A stretch of 49,612 nucleotides of DNA from Cytophagaceae bacterium (GTDB lineage: Bacteria > Bacteroidota > Bacteroidia > Cytophagales > Cytophagaceae), in contig JAQZBV010000015.1 of the NCBI GenBank assembly GCA_029237685.1, positions 1 to 49,612 on the forward strand, in the 5' to 3' direction. The translations under genes and the position numbers were made by a program. The notes beneath the pieces were generated by a model. It was not told where the DNA came from. It did not search any database and saw only the letters and a list, made by a program, of their open reading frames with translations. Of the stretch, positions 1 to 7,956 are shown one piece after another; position 1 is the first letter of the stretch; every line of letters starts with the position of its first letter.

Positions 1-124
1 CTGTATGCGCTAAAGAACCCAATACATCAAAAGGAGCCAGGAATAAATCCATTTCACGGTCTTTGCCAACGGTGAAGCGTTCTATTTCTTTATTGACTTC
101 GGTGTCTTTTTGCCACAATTTCAT
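1..124 (-). CDS. argH: argininosuccinate lyase, N-terminal fragment (cut by window edge)
   Basis: Reading the minus strand from the ATG at 124 gives MKLWQKDTEVNKEIERFTVG followed by KDREMDLFLAPFDVLGSLAH, the typical N-terminus of ArgH, up to the left window edge. ArgH splits argininosuccinate into arginine and fumarate, the last step of the pathway encoded by the upstream genes. It is the most distal gene seen in this arginine operon and is separated from argE by an 88-bp heptamer-repeat hairpin. Only about 41 residues are visible, so the active site cannot be checked. The identification rests on this N-terminal pattern and on the operon context. Confidence 0.85.
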   Translation of the reverse strand, partial: MKLWQKDTEVNKEIERFTVGKDREMDLFLAPFDVLGSLAHT

Positions 125-212
125 AAAACTAGTTGTTAGTTGTTAGTTACTAGTTGTTAGTTGCTAATCAGGTTGTATTACTACAACTAATAACTAACAA
201 CTAACAACTCAT
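125..212. repeat. heptamer-array hairpin (AGTTGTT type) between argH and argE
   Basis: Left arm 131-165 is five consecutive 7-bp units (AGTTGTT, AGTTGTT, AGTTACT, AGTTGTT, AGTTGCT). Right arm 183-209 carries the reverse-complement units (AATAACT, AACAACT, AACAACT). Together they can fold into a long imperfect hairpin in DNA or RNA. The same design recurs at 4906-4978, 44653-44796 and 45715-45816. It lies inside the arginine transcription unit, so it would be transcribed and could act as a processing or stability element; that role is inferred. Confidence 0.8.
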
Positions 213-1274
213 TTATACTAATTCGGATAATATCTTAATGTATTTTTCAATCCCTTCCTCAATTTCCGTCACCCAGATAAACTCGTTAGCAGAGTGTGAG
301 CGCCCCGAGTTTCCTGGCCCCATCTTTACAGAAGGCACAGGTACCAAAGCCTGATCAGAAGTAGTAGGAGAGCCGTATGGTTTTGCCCCTAACTTAATCG
401 CAGCTTTCACGAGCTTGTGATCCGGATCAATGAAGGATGGTCTCAACCTCACAGAGCGAGCCACAACATCTGAATCAATATTTTCTTCGATGATGCGCAG
501 TACATCTTCGTTGCGGTACATCTCTGTGATGCGCACGTCAATCGTGAAGGTACAGTTCTCCGGAACTACGTTATGCTGATAACCCGCGTTGATGATGGTG
601 ACCGACATTTTCATTGGTCCTAAATGAGGAGATACGTTTTCAAATTTATAGGTACGGATCCATTCAATGTCTTTCAATGCTTTGTAGATGGCATTGTCAC
701 CCTCTTCACGTGCTGCATGTCCTGCTTTGCCACGAGCGGTGCAATCCAAAACCATCAAACCTTTTTCAGCCACAGCGATGTCCATCAAAGTAGGTTCTCC
801 TACGATGGCGAAATCGATTGGTCCTAATTCAGGATAAACCAATTCCAATCCATTAAAACCGGATATCTCTTCTTCCGCTGTTGCCGCGATAACAAAGTTA
901 TAGTTTAGGTTTTCTTTGTCGTAGAAATAAAGGAAGGTAGAGATCAAGGATACCAAGCATCCACCGGCATCATTGCTTCCTAAACCGAATAACTTACCAT
1001 CCTTTACAAATGGATCGAATGGATCATTGGTATAACCCGGATTTGGATTTACCGTGTCGTGGTGTGAGTTTAATAAGATGGTAGGCTTCTTCGCGTCATA
1101 ATGTTTGTTGAAGGCCCACACGTTATTTTTCAAACGGTGTGTCGGGACACCACGTTCGTTGATAAATGTATTGATGATCTCTGCTGTTTTATCTTCCTGC
1201 TTGCTGAATGATTCGGTGCGAATCAAATTCTTCAACAGTTCGATGGCATCTGATTTTAATTTCTGAATGTCCAT
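213..1274 (-). CDS. argE: M20-family acetylornithine (or succinylornithine/citrulline) deacylase
   Basis: A 353-residue zinc-dependent M20 aminoacylase. Visible landmarks are the metal-binding HHDTV segment near residue 71, GSNDAGG near 100, the EEE catalytic/metal segment near 134, GEPT near 158 and the C-terminal RSHSANEF with its conserved histidine. It should remove the N-acyl group from the late arginine intermediate; in ArgF' organisms this is acyl-citrulline rather than acylornithine. It is cytoplasmic and follows argB by 26 bp in the same operon. Length fits the family. Family and operon support the role, but whether the acyl group is acetyl or succinyl cannot be read from the sequence. 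Confidence 0.88.
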   Translation of the reverse strand: MDIQKLKSDAIELLKNLIRTESFSKQEDKTAEIINTFINERGVPTHRLKNNVWAFNKHYDAKKPTILLNSHHDTVNPNPGYTNDPFDPFVKDGKLFGLGSNDAGGCLVSLISTFLYFYDKENLNYNFVIAATAEEEISGFNGLELVYPELGPIDFAIVGEPTLMDIAVAEKGLMVLDCTARGKAGHAAREEGDNAIYKALKDIEWIRTYKFENVSPHLGPMKMSVTIINAGYQHNVVPENCTFTIDVRITEMYRNEDVLRIIEENIDSDVVARSVRLRPSFIDPDHKLVKAAIKLGAKPYGSPTTSDQALVPVPSVKMGPGNSGRSHSANEFIWVTEIEEGIEKYIKILSELV

Positions 1275-1300
1275 AAAAATTATAGTTTATGCTAAGTCTG

Positions 1301-2092
1301 TTATTTTTTCAAGACAGTACCTAACTTTTTTTGTTCGTTAATGATCGCTAATAAATGATCTGCATGAGCGATGATCACTTCGTTGACTCCTTTGTTGATC
1401 GCATCGAAGGCATTGTCTAATTTAGGAATCATTCCTTTTGAAATGACACCTTCGCCTTTCAATTGACCATAGGTTTCTGGATTGATTTCATTGATGACTG
1501 AGTTTTTGTCTTCAAAATCTCTCAAGACGCCTTGCAATTCGAAGCAGTAAACTAAGCTCACTTTATACTGTTTGCTCATGGCACAAGCTATTTCAGAAGC
1601 CATGGTATCTGCATTGGTATTGAGTAAGCTGCCGTTTTCATCTACACTGAGTGGGGCAATAATGGGAGTGAAGCCTGCATTGATCAGTGTAGTCAATACA
1701 GCCGATTTTACTTCCTTGATATCTCCTACGAACCCATAGTCGATACCATTTTTGATGGGTCGCTTAGTGGCTTGAACCACGCCTCCATCTGCACCTGTCA
1801 GACCGATGGCATTACATTTTTTTGTCTGCAAAGAGGCCACAATGTTTTTGTTGATCAAACCACCGTAAACCATCGTTACTATCTTCAACGTCTCGGCATC
1901 TGTAATTCTTCTGCCGTCGACCATTTGAGCTTCAATGCCTAATCCTTTGCTGATTTCCGTGGCGATTTTACCGCCACCGTGAATCAGTATTTTATGTTTG
2001 TTGATCGCAGAGAAACTCGTTAAAAAAGATTTTAACGCTTCTTCGTTATCAATGATGTTGCCGCCTACTTTTATAACAACTAATTCTTCCAT
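1301..2092 (-). CDS. argB: N-acetylglutamate kinase
   Basis: A 263-residue amino-acid kinase. The N-terminal VIKVGGN phosphate-binding segment, the HGGG turn near residue 39, the VDGRR loop and the NTNADTMASEIA segment are all typical of ArgB. It phosphorylates the gamma-carboxylate of N-acylglutamate, the second step of arginine synthesis. The start codon lies 1 bp after the argF' stop, so the two are probably translationally coupled. There is no N-terminal helix extension of the kind that marks arginine-inhibited hexameric forms, so feedback control by arginine is not obvious. In organisms with a succinyl-type pathway the natural substrate may be N-succinylglutamate. Confidence 0.93.
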   Translation of the reverse strand: MEELVVIKVGGNIIDNEEALKSFLTSFSAINKHKILIHGGGKIATEISKGLGIEAQMVDGRRITDAETLKIVTMVYGGLINKNIVASLQTKKCNAIGLTGADGGVVQATKRPIKNGIDYGFVGDIKEVKSAVLTTLINAGFTPIIAPLSVDENGSLLNTNADTMASEIACAMSKQYKVSLVYCFELQGVLRDFEDKNSVINEINPETYGQLKGEGVISKGMIPKLDNAFDAINKGVNEVIIAHADHLLAIINEQKKLGTVLKK

Positions 2093-2093
2093 G

Positions 2094-3050
2094 TTATTTA
2101 TTGAAATTGGTCTCCAGCATTTTTTTCAAAACCGCCTGAGCTGCACATACTCTGTTCGATGCTTCTTGTATCACCAGAGAATTAGGACCGTCTAGTATTT
2201 CATCTGACAATTCAATGCCACGGCGTACCGGCAAGCAGTGCATCACTTGTGCGTTATCAGTTAACTTTAATTTTTCATTCGTGATCATCCAGTGACTGTC
2301 CATGGATAATACTTTACCATAGTCTTCAAAGGAAGACCAGTTTTTAATGTAAATGTAATCCGCTCCGGCCAAGGCTTTGTCTTGATTGTATTCAATGGTC
2401 GCGTTACCGGTGAATTCTTTTGAGAGTTCGTACCCTTCAGGATGTGTGATGACAAACTCGACATCAGATTTTACCATCCATTCTGCAAACGAGTTGGCTA
2501 CCGCTTGTGGCAGAGCTTTGATGTGAGGAGCCCATGTCAAGACTACTTTTGGCCGAGGTTTGGTTTTGGTTTCTTCAATTGTAACCAAATCTGCTAATGA
2601 CTGCAAAGGGTGAAGCGTTGCACTTTCTAAACTTACAATGGGAACTCCTGCGTATTTTATAAACTTATTGAAGAAATCTTCTGAATAATCTTCGTGTTGA
2701 TCTACTAGTCTTGGGAAAGAGCGGACACCTATGATGTCGCAATATTCGCCCATCACAGCTGCCGCTTCACGAATGTGTTCAACGGTATTATGGTTCATGA
2801 TCACTCCATCTTGCGTTTCCAATGCCCAGCCCTCTTTGTCCATGTTCATCACCATCACATTCATGCCCAAGTTCAAGGCTGCTTTTTGTGTGCTGAGACG
2901 AGTACGTAAACTTGGATTCAAGAAAATTAATCCCAAGGTTTTATTCTTACCTAGTTCACTATGAGCGAAAGGGTTTTTCTTCAACTCCAACGCTTCGTTT
3001 ACGAGTGCGGAGATATTAGATACATCTTTAACAGAAATGAAATTTTCCAT
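2094..3050 (-). CDS. argF': N-succinyl/N-acetylornithine carbamoyltransferase (ArgF' type)
   Basis: A 318-residue transcarbamylase carrying the carbamoyl-phosphate motif as SLRTRLSTQ (residues 47-55), HPLQS for the second carbamoyl-phosphate contact, and the C-terminal HCLPVRR loop. The protein aligns with the Bacteroides succinylornithine transcarbamylase type from memory (LSTQKAALNLGMNV, TWAPH, NSFAEWM) and not with ordinary ArgF. The specificity residue is Pro90 in the Bacteroides enzyme and Glu in the Xanthomonas acetylornithine enzyme; here the equivalent position reads NTVEH, giving Val90. Absence of Glu argues for the succinyl form, but Val is neither textbook residue. It sits 7 bp after the PPIase gene. 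Confidence 0.9.
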   Translation of the reverse strand: MENFISVKDVSNISALVNEALELKKNPFAHSELGKNKTLGLIFLNPSLRTRLSTQKAALNLGMNVMVMNMDKEGWALETQDGVIMNHNTVEHIREAAAVMGEYCDIIGVRSFPRLVDQHEDYSEDFFNKFIKYAGVPIVSLESATLHPLQSLADLVTIEETKTKPRPKVVLTWAPHIKALPQAVANSFAEWMVKSDVEFVITHPEGYELSKEFTGNATIEYNQDKALAGADYIYIKNWSSFEDYGKVLSMDSHWMITNEKLKLTDNAQVMHCLPVRRGIELSDEILDGPNSLVIQEASNRVCAAQAVLKKMLETNFNK

Positions 3051-3057
3051 TGGTTTG

Positions 3058-3744
3058 TTATTTTTTAATAATTTTCACTACAGGTGTAATATAGTATTGA
3101 CAGACACGAGGTCTCTTATCTGCTGTTATTTTTACAATGTGTAATCCAAAAGGTGTTTCAACTATAAACAGGTCTCCTTTTTTTGCTTTGAAACAGGCGG
3201 CATTAAAGGCTTTGACCATGCTGCCTTCCTTGAACCAACCTAAATCTCCACCGGCGAATTCTGTTCCATCGTGTCCGTATTTTTTGGCTACGGTTTCGAA
3301 AGGAGCACCTTCTTTTATTTTAGTGAGCAGTGAATCAGCAATGTGTCTGTTTCGTTCTCTCTTGTTATAATCAGTACCTTCAAATAGAATGTGACTGGCT
3401 CTGATTTCAAAACAACTATCCACTTTGACTAACTTCAGGATGAACGTGTTTTTTTCTACATCCGCGTGTTCATTGAGCCAAGTATTAGATGTGAATGGAC
3501 CGGTTACATCACCTACAGCAATATGCTTCAACGAATCGTACAAGTGAGCATCCAGGTAATAAGCAGATGAAATTTTATCTACCGAGTAGGCATGCTTACT
3601 GTGTGCTTGGCAAAACAAAGAGTCGTTCTTCGCGTATTTAAAATCGTGTTTTAATTTTACCCAATGGTCCAGCGTATCTATGTCCTGTGAAAAAGACATG
3701 TGACCGGTAAATAAGAGGATAAAAAATAAAACCAATTTATACAT
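3058..3744 (-). CDS. exported parvulin-type peptidyl-prolyl isomerase inside the arginine operon
   Basis: 228 residues with an N-terminal signal sequence (MYKLVLFFILLFTGHMSFSQ). A parvulin (SurA/PrsA-like rotamase) domain spans roughly residues 112-215, with the family pattern RASHILF, EFAGGDLGWF and FGLHIVKI. It should act in the periplasm on folding of exported or outer-membrane proteins. Its ATG directly follows the argD stop (TAGATG, no gap) and it lies 7 bp before argF', so it is transcribed with arginine genes although it has no evident arginine role. The region at residues 20-110 is not recognised. The domain call is firm; the biological partner is unknown. Confidence 0.85.
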   Translation of the reverse strand: MYKLVLFFILLFTGHMSFSQDIDTLDHWVKLKHDFKYAKNDSLFCQAHSKHAYSVDKISSAYYLDAHLYDSLKHIAVGDVTGPFTSNTWLNEHADVEKNTFILKLVKVDSCFEIRASHILFEGTDYNKRERNRHIADSLLTKIKEGAPFETVAKKYGHDGTEFAGGDLGWFKEGSMVKAFNAACFKAKKGDLFIVETPFGLHIVKITADKRPRVCQYYITPVVKIIKK

Positions 3745-4887
3745 CTAGCTGATTAACGCTTTTGACAGCACTGTTTTGAAAGCTCCTAAGAACTGATCCA
3801 ATTCTGCTTTGCCGATATTTAAAGCTGGAAGAATACGAATCGTGTTTTTATCTGAAGAAGAACCGGTAAACATTTTATGTTCCTCCAATAGTGCATTGCG
3901 TATACCAGCACAAGGAATCTCTAATTCTAATCCAACCATCAAACCACGACCACGCACTTCTTTTACTCCTTCAATGGTTTGACATGCCGCCATCAGGTAA
4001 TCGCCCATAGCAGCAGCGTTAGCAATCAATTTGTCTTGCGCAATGACATCCAATACGGCAATCGCTGCAGCACAAGCTAAATGGTTACCACCGAATGTTG
4101 TTCCCAACAAACCATGTTTCGGTTTGATGTGCGGAGCAATTGCAATACCACCCACAGGGAAACCATTGCCCATGCCCTTTGCCATGGTGTAGATATCAGC
4201 ACTTACACCAGCGAAATCATGCGAGTAAAATTTACCACTGCGACCGTAACCACATTGTACAGAGTCGGCAATGTATACAGCGTTGTTCTCATCACATAGT
4301 GTGCGGATTTTCTTTAAGAAAGATTCTGAAGCTAAATGCACGCCGCCTACACCTTGAATGCCTTCAATGATTACAGAAGAAATTTCTTCTTTCTTGAAAG
4401 CATTTTCCAAAGCTTGTTCATCGTTCCATGGAAGGATGATAGCATTTTCTGTTGCATTAACCGGAGCAACGATAGAGGCATTGTCTGTAACAGCGACTGC
4501 TAACGAAGTTCTTCCATGAAAACCTTTTTTGAAAGAGATGACTTTCTTCTTTCCATTATGAAAAGAAGCGAGTTTCAATGCGTTCTCATTGGCTTCTGCT
4601 CCGGAGTTACACAAGAACAGTTGGTAGTCGTCATGACCACAAAGCTTTCCTAATTTGTCCGCCAGTTCTTCTTGCAAAGAGATTTGAACGGAGTTGGAAT
4701 AGAATCCTATTTTATTTAATTGATCAGAAATTTTCTGAACATAGTGAGGGTGTGAGTGACCTATAGAGATTACAGCGTGACCGCCATAAAGATCCAGGTA
4801 TTGTACTCCGTTTTTGTCCCAAAGGTAAGATCCTTGAGCTTTTACGGGTTCGATATTGAAAAGTGGATATACATCAAAATTCTTCAT
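3745..4887 (-). CDS. argD: acetylornithine/succinylornithine aminotransferase (class III PLP)
   Basis: A 380-residue class-III aminotransferase. It has the GAEANENALKLA segment near residue 95, IIEGIQGVGG near 150, an aspartate in IADSVQCGYGR near 205 for the PLP ring nitrogen, and the PLP lysine in MAKGMGNGFPVGG near 238. It converts N-acylglutamate semialdehyde to N-acylornithine using glutamate. Length is normal. It is preceded by a heptamer-repeat spacer (4888-4979) after argC, and the PPIase gene follows immediately. It could act on either acetyl or succinyl intermediates. Confidence 0.92.
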   Translation of the reverse strand: MKNFDVYPLFNIEPVKAQGSYLWDKNGVQYLDLYGGHAVISIGHSHPHYVQKISDQLNKIGFYSNSVQISLQEELADKLGKLCGHDDYQLFLCNSGAEANENALKLASFHNGKKKVISFKKGFHGRTSLAVAVTDNASIVAPVNATENAIILPWNDEQALENAFKKEEISSVIIEGIQGVGGVHLASESFLKKIRTLCDENNAVYIADSVQCGYGRSGKFYSHDFAGVSADIYTMAKGMGNGFPVGGIAIAPHIKPKHGLLGTTFGGNHLACAAAIAVLDVIAQDKLIANAAAMGDYLMAACQTIEGVKEVRGRGLMVGLELEIPCAGIRNALLEEHKMFTGSSSDKNTIRILPALNIGKAELDQFLGAFKTVLSKALIS

Positions 4888-4979
4888 AATAATATCTTAA
4901 TTCTTAGTTACTAGTTGTTAGTTATTAGTTTTTGACTCGATTGTTAGTGCTTTACTAAAAACTTGTAACTAACAACTAT
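4888..4979. repeat. heptamer-array hairpin (AGTTGTT type) between argC and argD
   Basis: Left arm 4906-4933 is four 7-bp units (AGTTACT, AGTTGTT, AGTTATT, AGTTTTT). The right arm, near 4965-4978, contains AACTAACAACT. The arms are less regular than in the copies at 131-209 and 45715-45816, which suggests an older copy. No promoter or other gene is seen in this 92-bp gap. Confidence 0.7.
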
Positions 4980-5951
4980 CTAAAATGCATTTGCTTTAAG
5001 TTTCAATCCTGCTTTCTCATCTAGGCCAAACATAATGTTCATGTTTTGTACGGCTTGTCCGGATGCACCTTTCAATAAGTTATCAATGATGCTGATGATT
5101 AATAATGTGTCTTCGTGTTTTTCTACAAAGACCATCGCATTGTTTGTGTTGACCACTTGTTTAAGGTCTATGTTCTCCTGCGCAACATGTGTGAATGCCG
5201 CGTCTTTGTAATAATCCCTGTACAATTTTTCTGCTGCTTCCTGACTTAAATCAGATTTGATGTAAACAGAAGCAATGATACCACGGGTGAAATCACCACG
5301 GTAGGGGATGAAATTGATTTTCTTTTCGTGAGAGGATTGTAAGCTTTTCAAACTTTGTCCAATCTCTTTCAAATGTTGGTGGTTGAATGCTTTGTACACC
5401 GACATATTGCTGTTTCTCCAGCTGAAATGAGAAGTAGTACTCAAACTCTGACCTGCGCCGGTAGAACCTGTGATGGCAGAGATATGAATTTCATCGTTCA
5501 ATAAATTCGCTTTCGCTAAAGGAAGCAAAGCCAATTGAATACAAGTTGCAAAGCAACCAGGATTGGCGATGTGTTGAGCTTTTGCTATTTTATCTTTTTG
5601 CAGTTCTGGTAAGCCGTATACAAAGTCATTGCCTGCTGCAGTCAAACGGAAATCATGACTCAAGTCGATGATCTTTGTTTTCAGCAATTGAGGATTGGCT
5701 TGTAAAAACTTCGCTGCATCGCCATGACCTAGGCAAAGGAAGATGACATCCGCATCTTCTTTTAATTGATCGGTGAATTTTACATCTGTGCTACCCAGAA
5801 GATCACTGTGCACTTTGTATAATGGATTTCCGGCATTGCTATTACTGTGTACAAAATAAATTTCGACATCCGGATGATTTACCAAAATGCGCAATAATTC
5901 GCCACCTGTATATCCTGCACCACCTACGACGCCAACTTTTATTTTTTCCAT
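4980..5951 (-). CDS. argC: N-acetyl-gamma-glutamyl-phosphate reductase
   Basis: A 323-residue NADPH-dependent reductase. The N-terminal VGVVGGAGYTGGELLRIL is the dinucleotide-binding loop, and NPGCFAT near residue 130 carries the catalytic cysteine. The GSTGAGQS and HQHLKEI segments follow as expected of ArgC. It reduces N-acyl-glutamyl phosphate to the semialdehyde used by argD. It lies between argG and argD in the same orientation. Length is at the short end, typical of the Bacteroidota type-1 form. Confidence 0.93.
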   Translation of the reverse strand: MEKIKVGVVGGAGYTGGELLRILVNHPDVEIYFVHSNSNAGNPLYKVHSDLLGSTDVKFTDQLKEDADVIFLCLGHGDAAKFLQANPQLLKTKIIDLSHDFRLTAAGNDFVYGLPELQKDKIAKAQHIANPGCFATCIQLALLPLAKANLLNDEIHISAITGSTGAGQSLSTTSHFSWRNSNMSVYKAFNHQHLKEIGQSLKSLQSSHEKKINFIPYRGDFTRGIIASVYIKSDLSQEAAEKLYRDYYKDAAFTHVAQENIDLKQVVNTNNAMVFVEKHEDTLLIISIIDNLLKGASGQAVQNMNIMFGLDEKAGLKLKANAF

Positions 5952-5961
5952 GATCTGAAAT

Positions 5962-6034
5962 ATTTCGTCCCTAAAGGGACTTGCTTCTGTATTTTAATTC
6001 ATATGCTATAAGGCTGGTGTCCCTCCGGGACAAA
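5962..6034. repeat. two GTCCC/GGGAC small hairpins between argG and argC
   Basis: GTCCCTAAAGGGAC at 5967-5980 and TGTCCCTCCGGGACA at 6018-6032 are two short palindromes sharing the GTCCC...GGGAC arms. The same core appears in the inner arms of the nested repeat at 26691-26786 (CTTGTCCCTA and TAGGGACAAG). They sit inside the arginine operon and may cause RNA processing or partial termination; this is inferred. The rest of the 128-bp gap shows nothing else recognisable. Confidence 0.55.
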
Positions 6035-6079
6035 GAGTATGACTGATTTTATAGTGCCTCCTAGCTCCTAGCTCGTACC

Positions 6080-7270
6080 TTATTTCTCACTATTTACTTT
6101 ATGGTAAATCATCGTTTGATTACCGAATATTTTAGAGAAGCCTTTCACATCGTCACCAGACCAGGCATTGTTCATTTCTCCGTAGCTTCCGAATTTAGAA
6201 GACATCAAGTCGTGAGAAGATTCGATACCTACCACATGGAAACGGTAAGGAGCAAGGAAGACTTTCACTTTGCCGCTAACGTTCACCTGCGTTTCTGTTA
6301 AGAAGGTTTCAATGTTCCTCATGACAGGATCAAGGAATTGACCTTCGTGAACGAAGTTGCCGTACCAGCCGGACAATTGTTCTTTCCAGTACATTTGCCA
6401 TTTGGTCAAGGTATGTTTCTCTAAGGTATGATGCGCCTTGATGATCACGATCGGAGCTGCCGCTTCAAAACCTACGCGTCCTTTGATACCGATGATGGTA
6501 TCTCCAACGTGTATGTCACGACCAATGCCGTAAGGCGCCACGATCTTGTTCAATGCTTGTATTGCTTCAACCGGTTTCAGTTTTTTGCCATTGATGCCAA
6601 CCAGTTCTCCTTTTTCGAAAGTCAGTTCTACTTCTTCTTCACCTGTTTTAGATACTTGCGTAGGGAAAGCAGATTCCGGCAAGTATTGGTCAGAAGTGAG
6701 TGTTTCTTTACCACCAACACTGGTTCCCCAAATACCTACGTTGATAGAGTATTGCGCTTTTGTCCAATCTCGAACTACACCTTTGGCTTTCAGGTATTCG
6801 ATTTCGGCTTCTCTTGATAATTTTAAGTCACGGATCGGTGTGATGATTTCTACGTTAGGAATCAAGATGTTGAACACCATGTCAAAACGAACCTGGTCAT
6901 TACCTGCGCCAGTACTGCCGTGTGCTACAGCGGTAGCACCGATTTTCTTGCAGTGTTCTGCAATGGCCAAGGCCTGGAATACACGTTCCGCACTTACAGA
7001 AAGAGGATAAGTGTTGTTTTTTAACACGTTACCGTAAACCAAAAACTTCACGCATTCTTCATAATACTTATCGATGATATCAAGTGTAGTATGTGATTTA
7101 ACACCCAATTCATACGCTTTCTTTTCTATGTCCTTTAATTCTTCAGCACTGAAACCACCCGTATTGACAATGGCAGTATGTACTTCCAAACCTTTTTCGT
7201 CCGTTAAATATTTTACGCAGTAGGTTGTATCTAATCCTCCGCTGAATGCTAAAACAACTTTGTTACTCAT
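6080..7270 (-). CDS. argG: argininosuccinate synthase
   Basis: A 396-residue ATP-dependent ligase with the N-type ATP pyrophosphatase loop AFSGGLDTT at residues 8-16, then AHGSTGAGNDQVRFD near 118 and SINVGIWG near 178, all hallmark ArgG segments. It joins citrulline and aspartate to give argininosuccinate, the substrate of ArgH. The start lies 2 bp after the GNAT stop, so the two are coupled. Length is typical of the bacterial form. Confidence 0.95.
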   Translation of the reverse strand: MSNKVVLAFSGGLDTTYCVKYLTDEKGLEVHTAIVNTGGFSAEELKDIEKKAYELGVKSHTTLDIIDKYYEECVKFLVYGNVLKNNTYPLSVSAERVFQALAIAEHCKKIGATAVAHGSTGAGNDQVRFDMVFNILIPNVEIITPIRDLKLSREAEIEYLKAKGVVRDWTKAQYSINVGIWGTSVGGKETLTSDQYLPESAFPTQVSKTGEEEVELTFEKGELVGINGKKLKPVEAIQALNKIVAPYGIGRDIHVGDTIIGIKGRVGFEAAAPIVIIKAHHTLEKHTLTKWQMYWKEQLSGWYGNFVHEGQFLDPVMRNIETFLTETQVNVSGKVKVFLAPYRFHVVGIESSHDLMSSKFGSYGEMNNAWSGDDVKGFSKIFGNQTMIYHKVNSEK

Positions 7271-7272
7271 TT

Positions 7273-7956
7273 CTATTGGTATTTTAATTTGAATAGTCTT
7301 TTAAATTCCAGGCTAAAGCCTTCTATTTTCTTTAGAGGTCTTAGCAATACTACATCTTTTATGCGTTGCAAACGATCCCAGATCTTGGACTTTTTGATGA
7401 AATCCCATTTCTTCTTATTCTTCTCCACTGGATCATACAGCATACCTGTACACAGACAAAGTTTACGATCTTTGCTTTGCAATATAGGGTAGTTGATGCA
7501 ACTAGAACAGCCTTTCCAGAATTGCTCATCGTCGGTCAACTCGGTAAAGTGCACCGGACGGTAGCCCAATTCAGAGTTGATTTTCATCACTGCCGCACTC
7601 GTAGTCAAGCCGAAAAGCTTGGCATCCGGATATTTCTTGCGGGTATAGTTGAACGCCTTGATTTTTATTTTGGTTGCCAAGCCACTGTTTCTGAACTTTG
7701 GCGATACAATGAGCCCTGAATTGGATACATATTTCCCATGTCCCCATGTTTCCAGGTAGCAAAAGCCTGCAAAGTCACCGGATTTACTGGTTGCAATGAT
7801 CGCTTTTCCCTCTTCCATCTTTTGACGGATGTAATCAGGGTTACGCTTTGCAATGCCTGTTCCTCTGGCTTTTGCGCTTTCTTCCATTTCTAAACAGATG
7901 GCTTCTGCCAAATGCTTGTGCCCTTCGTTGGCAACTTGAACTTTGAATTCTTCCAT
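7273..7956 (-). CDS. GNAT acyltransferase heading the arginine operon, with a cysteine cluster; candidate N-acylglutamate synthase
   Basis: 227 residues. The N-terminal ~140 are a GNAT fold with the acyl-CoA loop VSPKFRNSGLATKI (R89, G92, A94). A C-terminal extension follows with four cysteines spaced C150-x2-C153-x13-C167-x-C169, which looks like a metal site. It is the first gene of the arginine operon, coupled to argG by 2 bp. No other gene in the window provides the first pathway step, so it is the best candidate for making N-acetyl- or N-succinylglutamate. The fold is seen; the role is from context. The basic ~50-residue tail after the cysteines is unexplained. Confidence 0.75.
   Translation of the reverse strand: MEEFKVQVANEGHKHLAEAICLEMEESAKARGTGIAKRNPDYIRQKMEEGKAIIATSKSGDFAGFCYLETWGHGKYVSNSGLIVSPKFRNSGLATKIKIKAFNYTRKKYPDAKLFGLTTSAAVMKINSELGYRPVHFTELTDDEQFWKGCSSCINYPILQSKDRKLCLCTGMLYDPVEKNKKKWDFIKKSKIWDRLQRIKDVVLLRPLKKIEGFSLEFKRLFKLKYQ

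Noticed and set aside
131-209. CRISPR array
   Set aside because: Units are 7 bp, directly adjacent, without unique spacers, and no cas genes are present.
6428-7010. Plus-strand open frames opposite argG
   Set aside because: Antisense shadows of argG; no start context or family resemblance.
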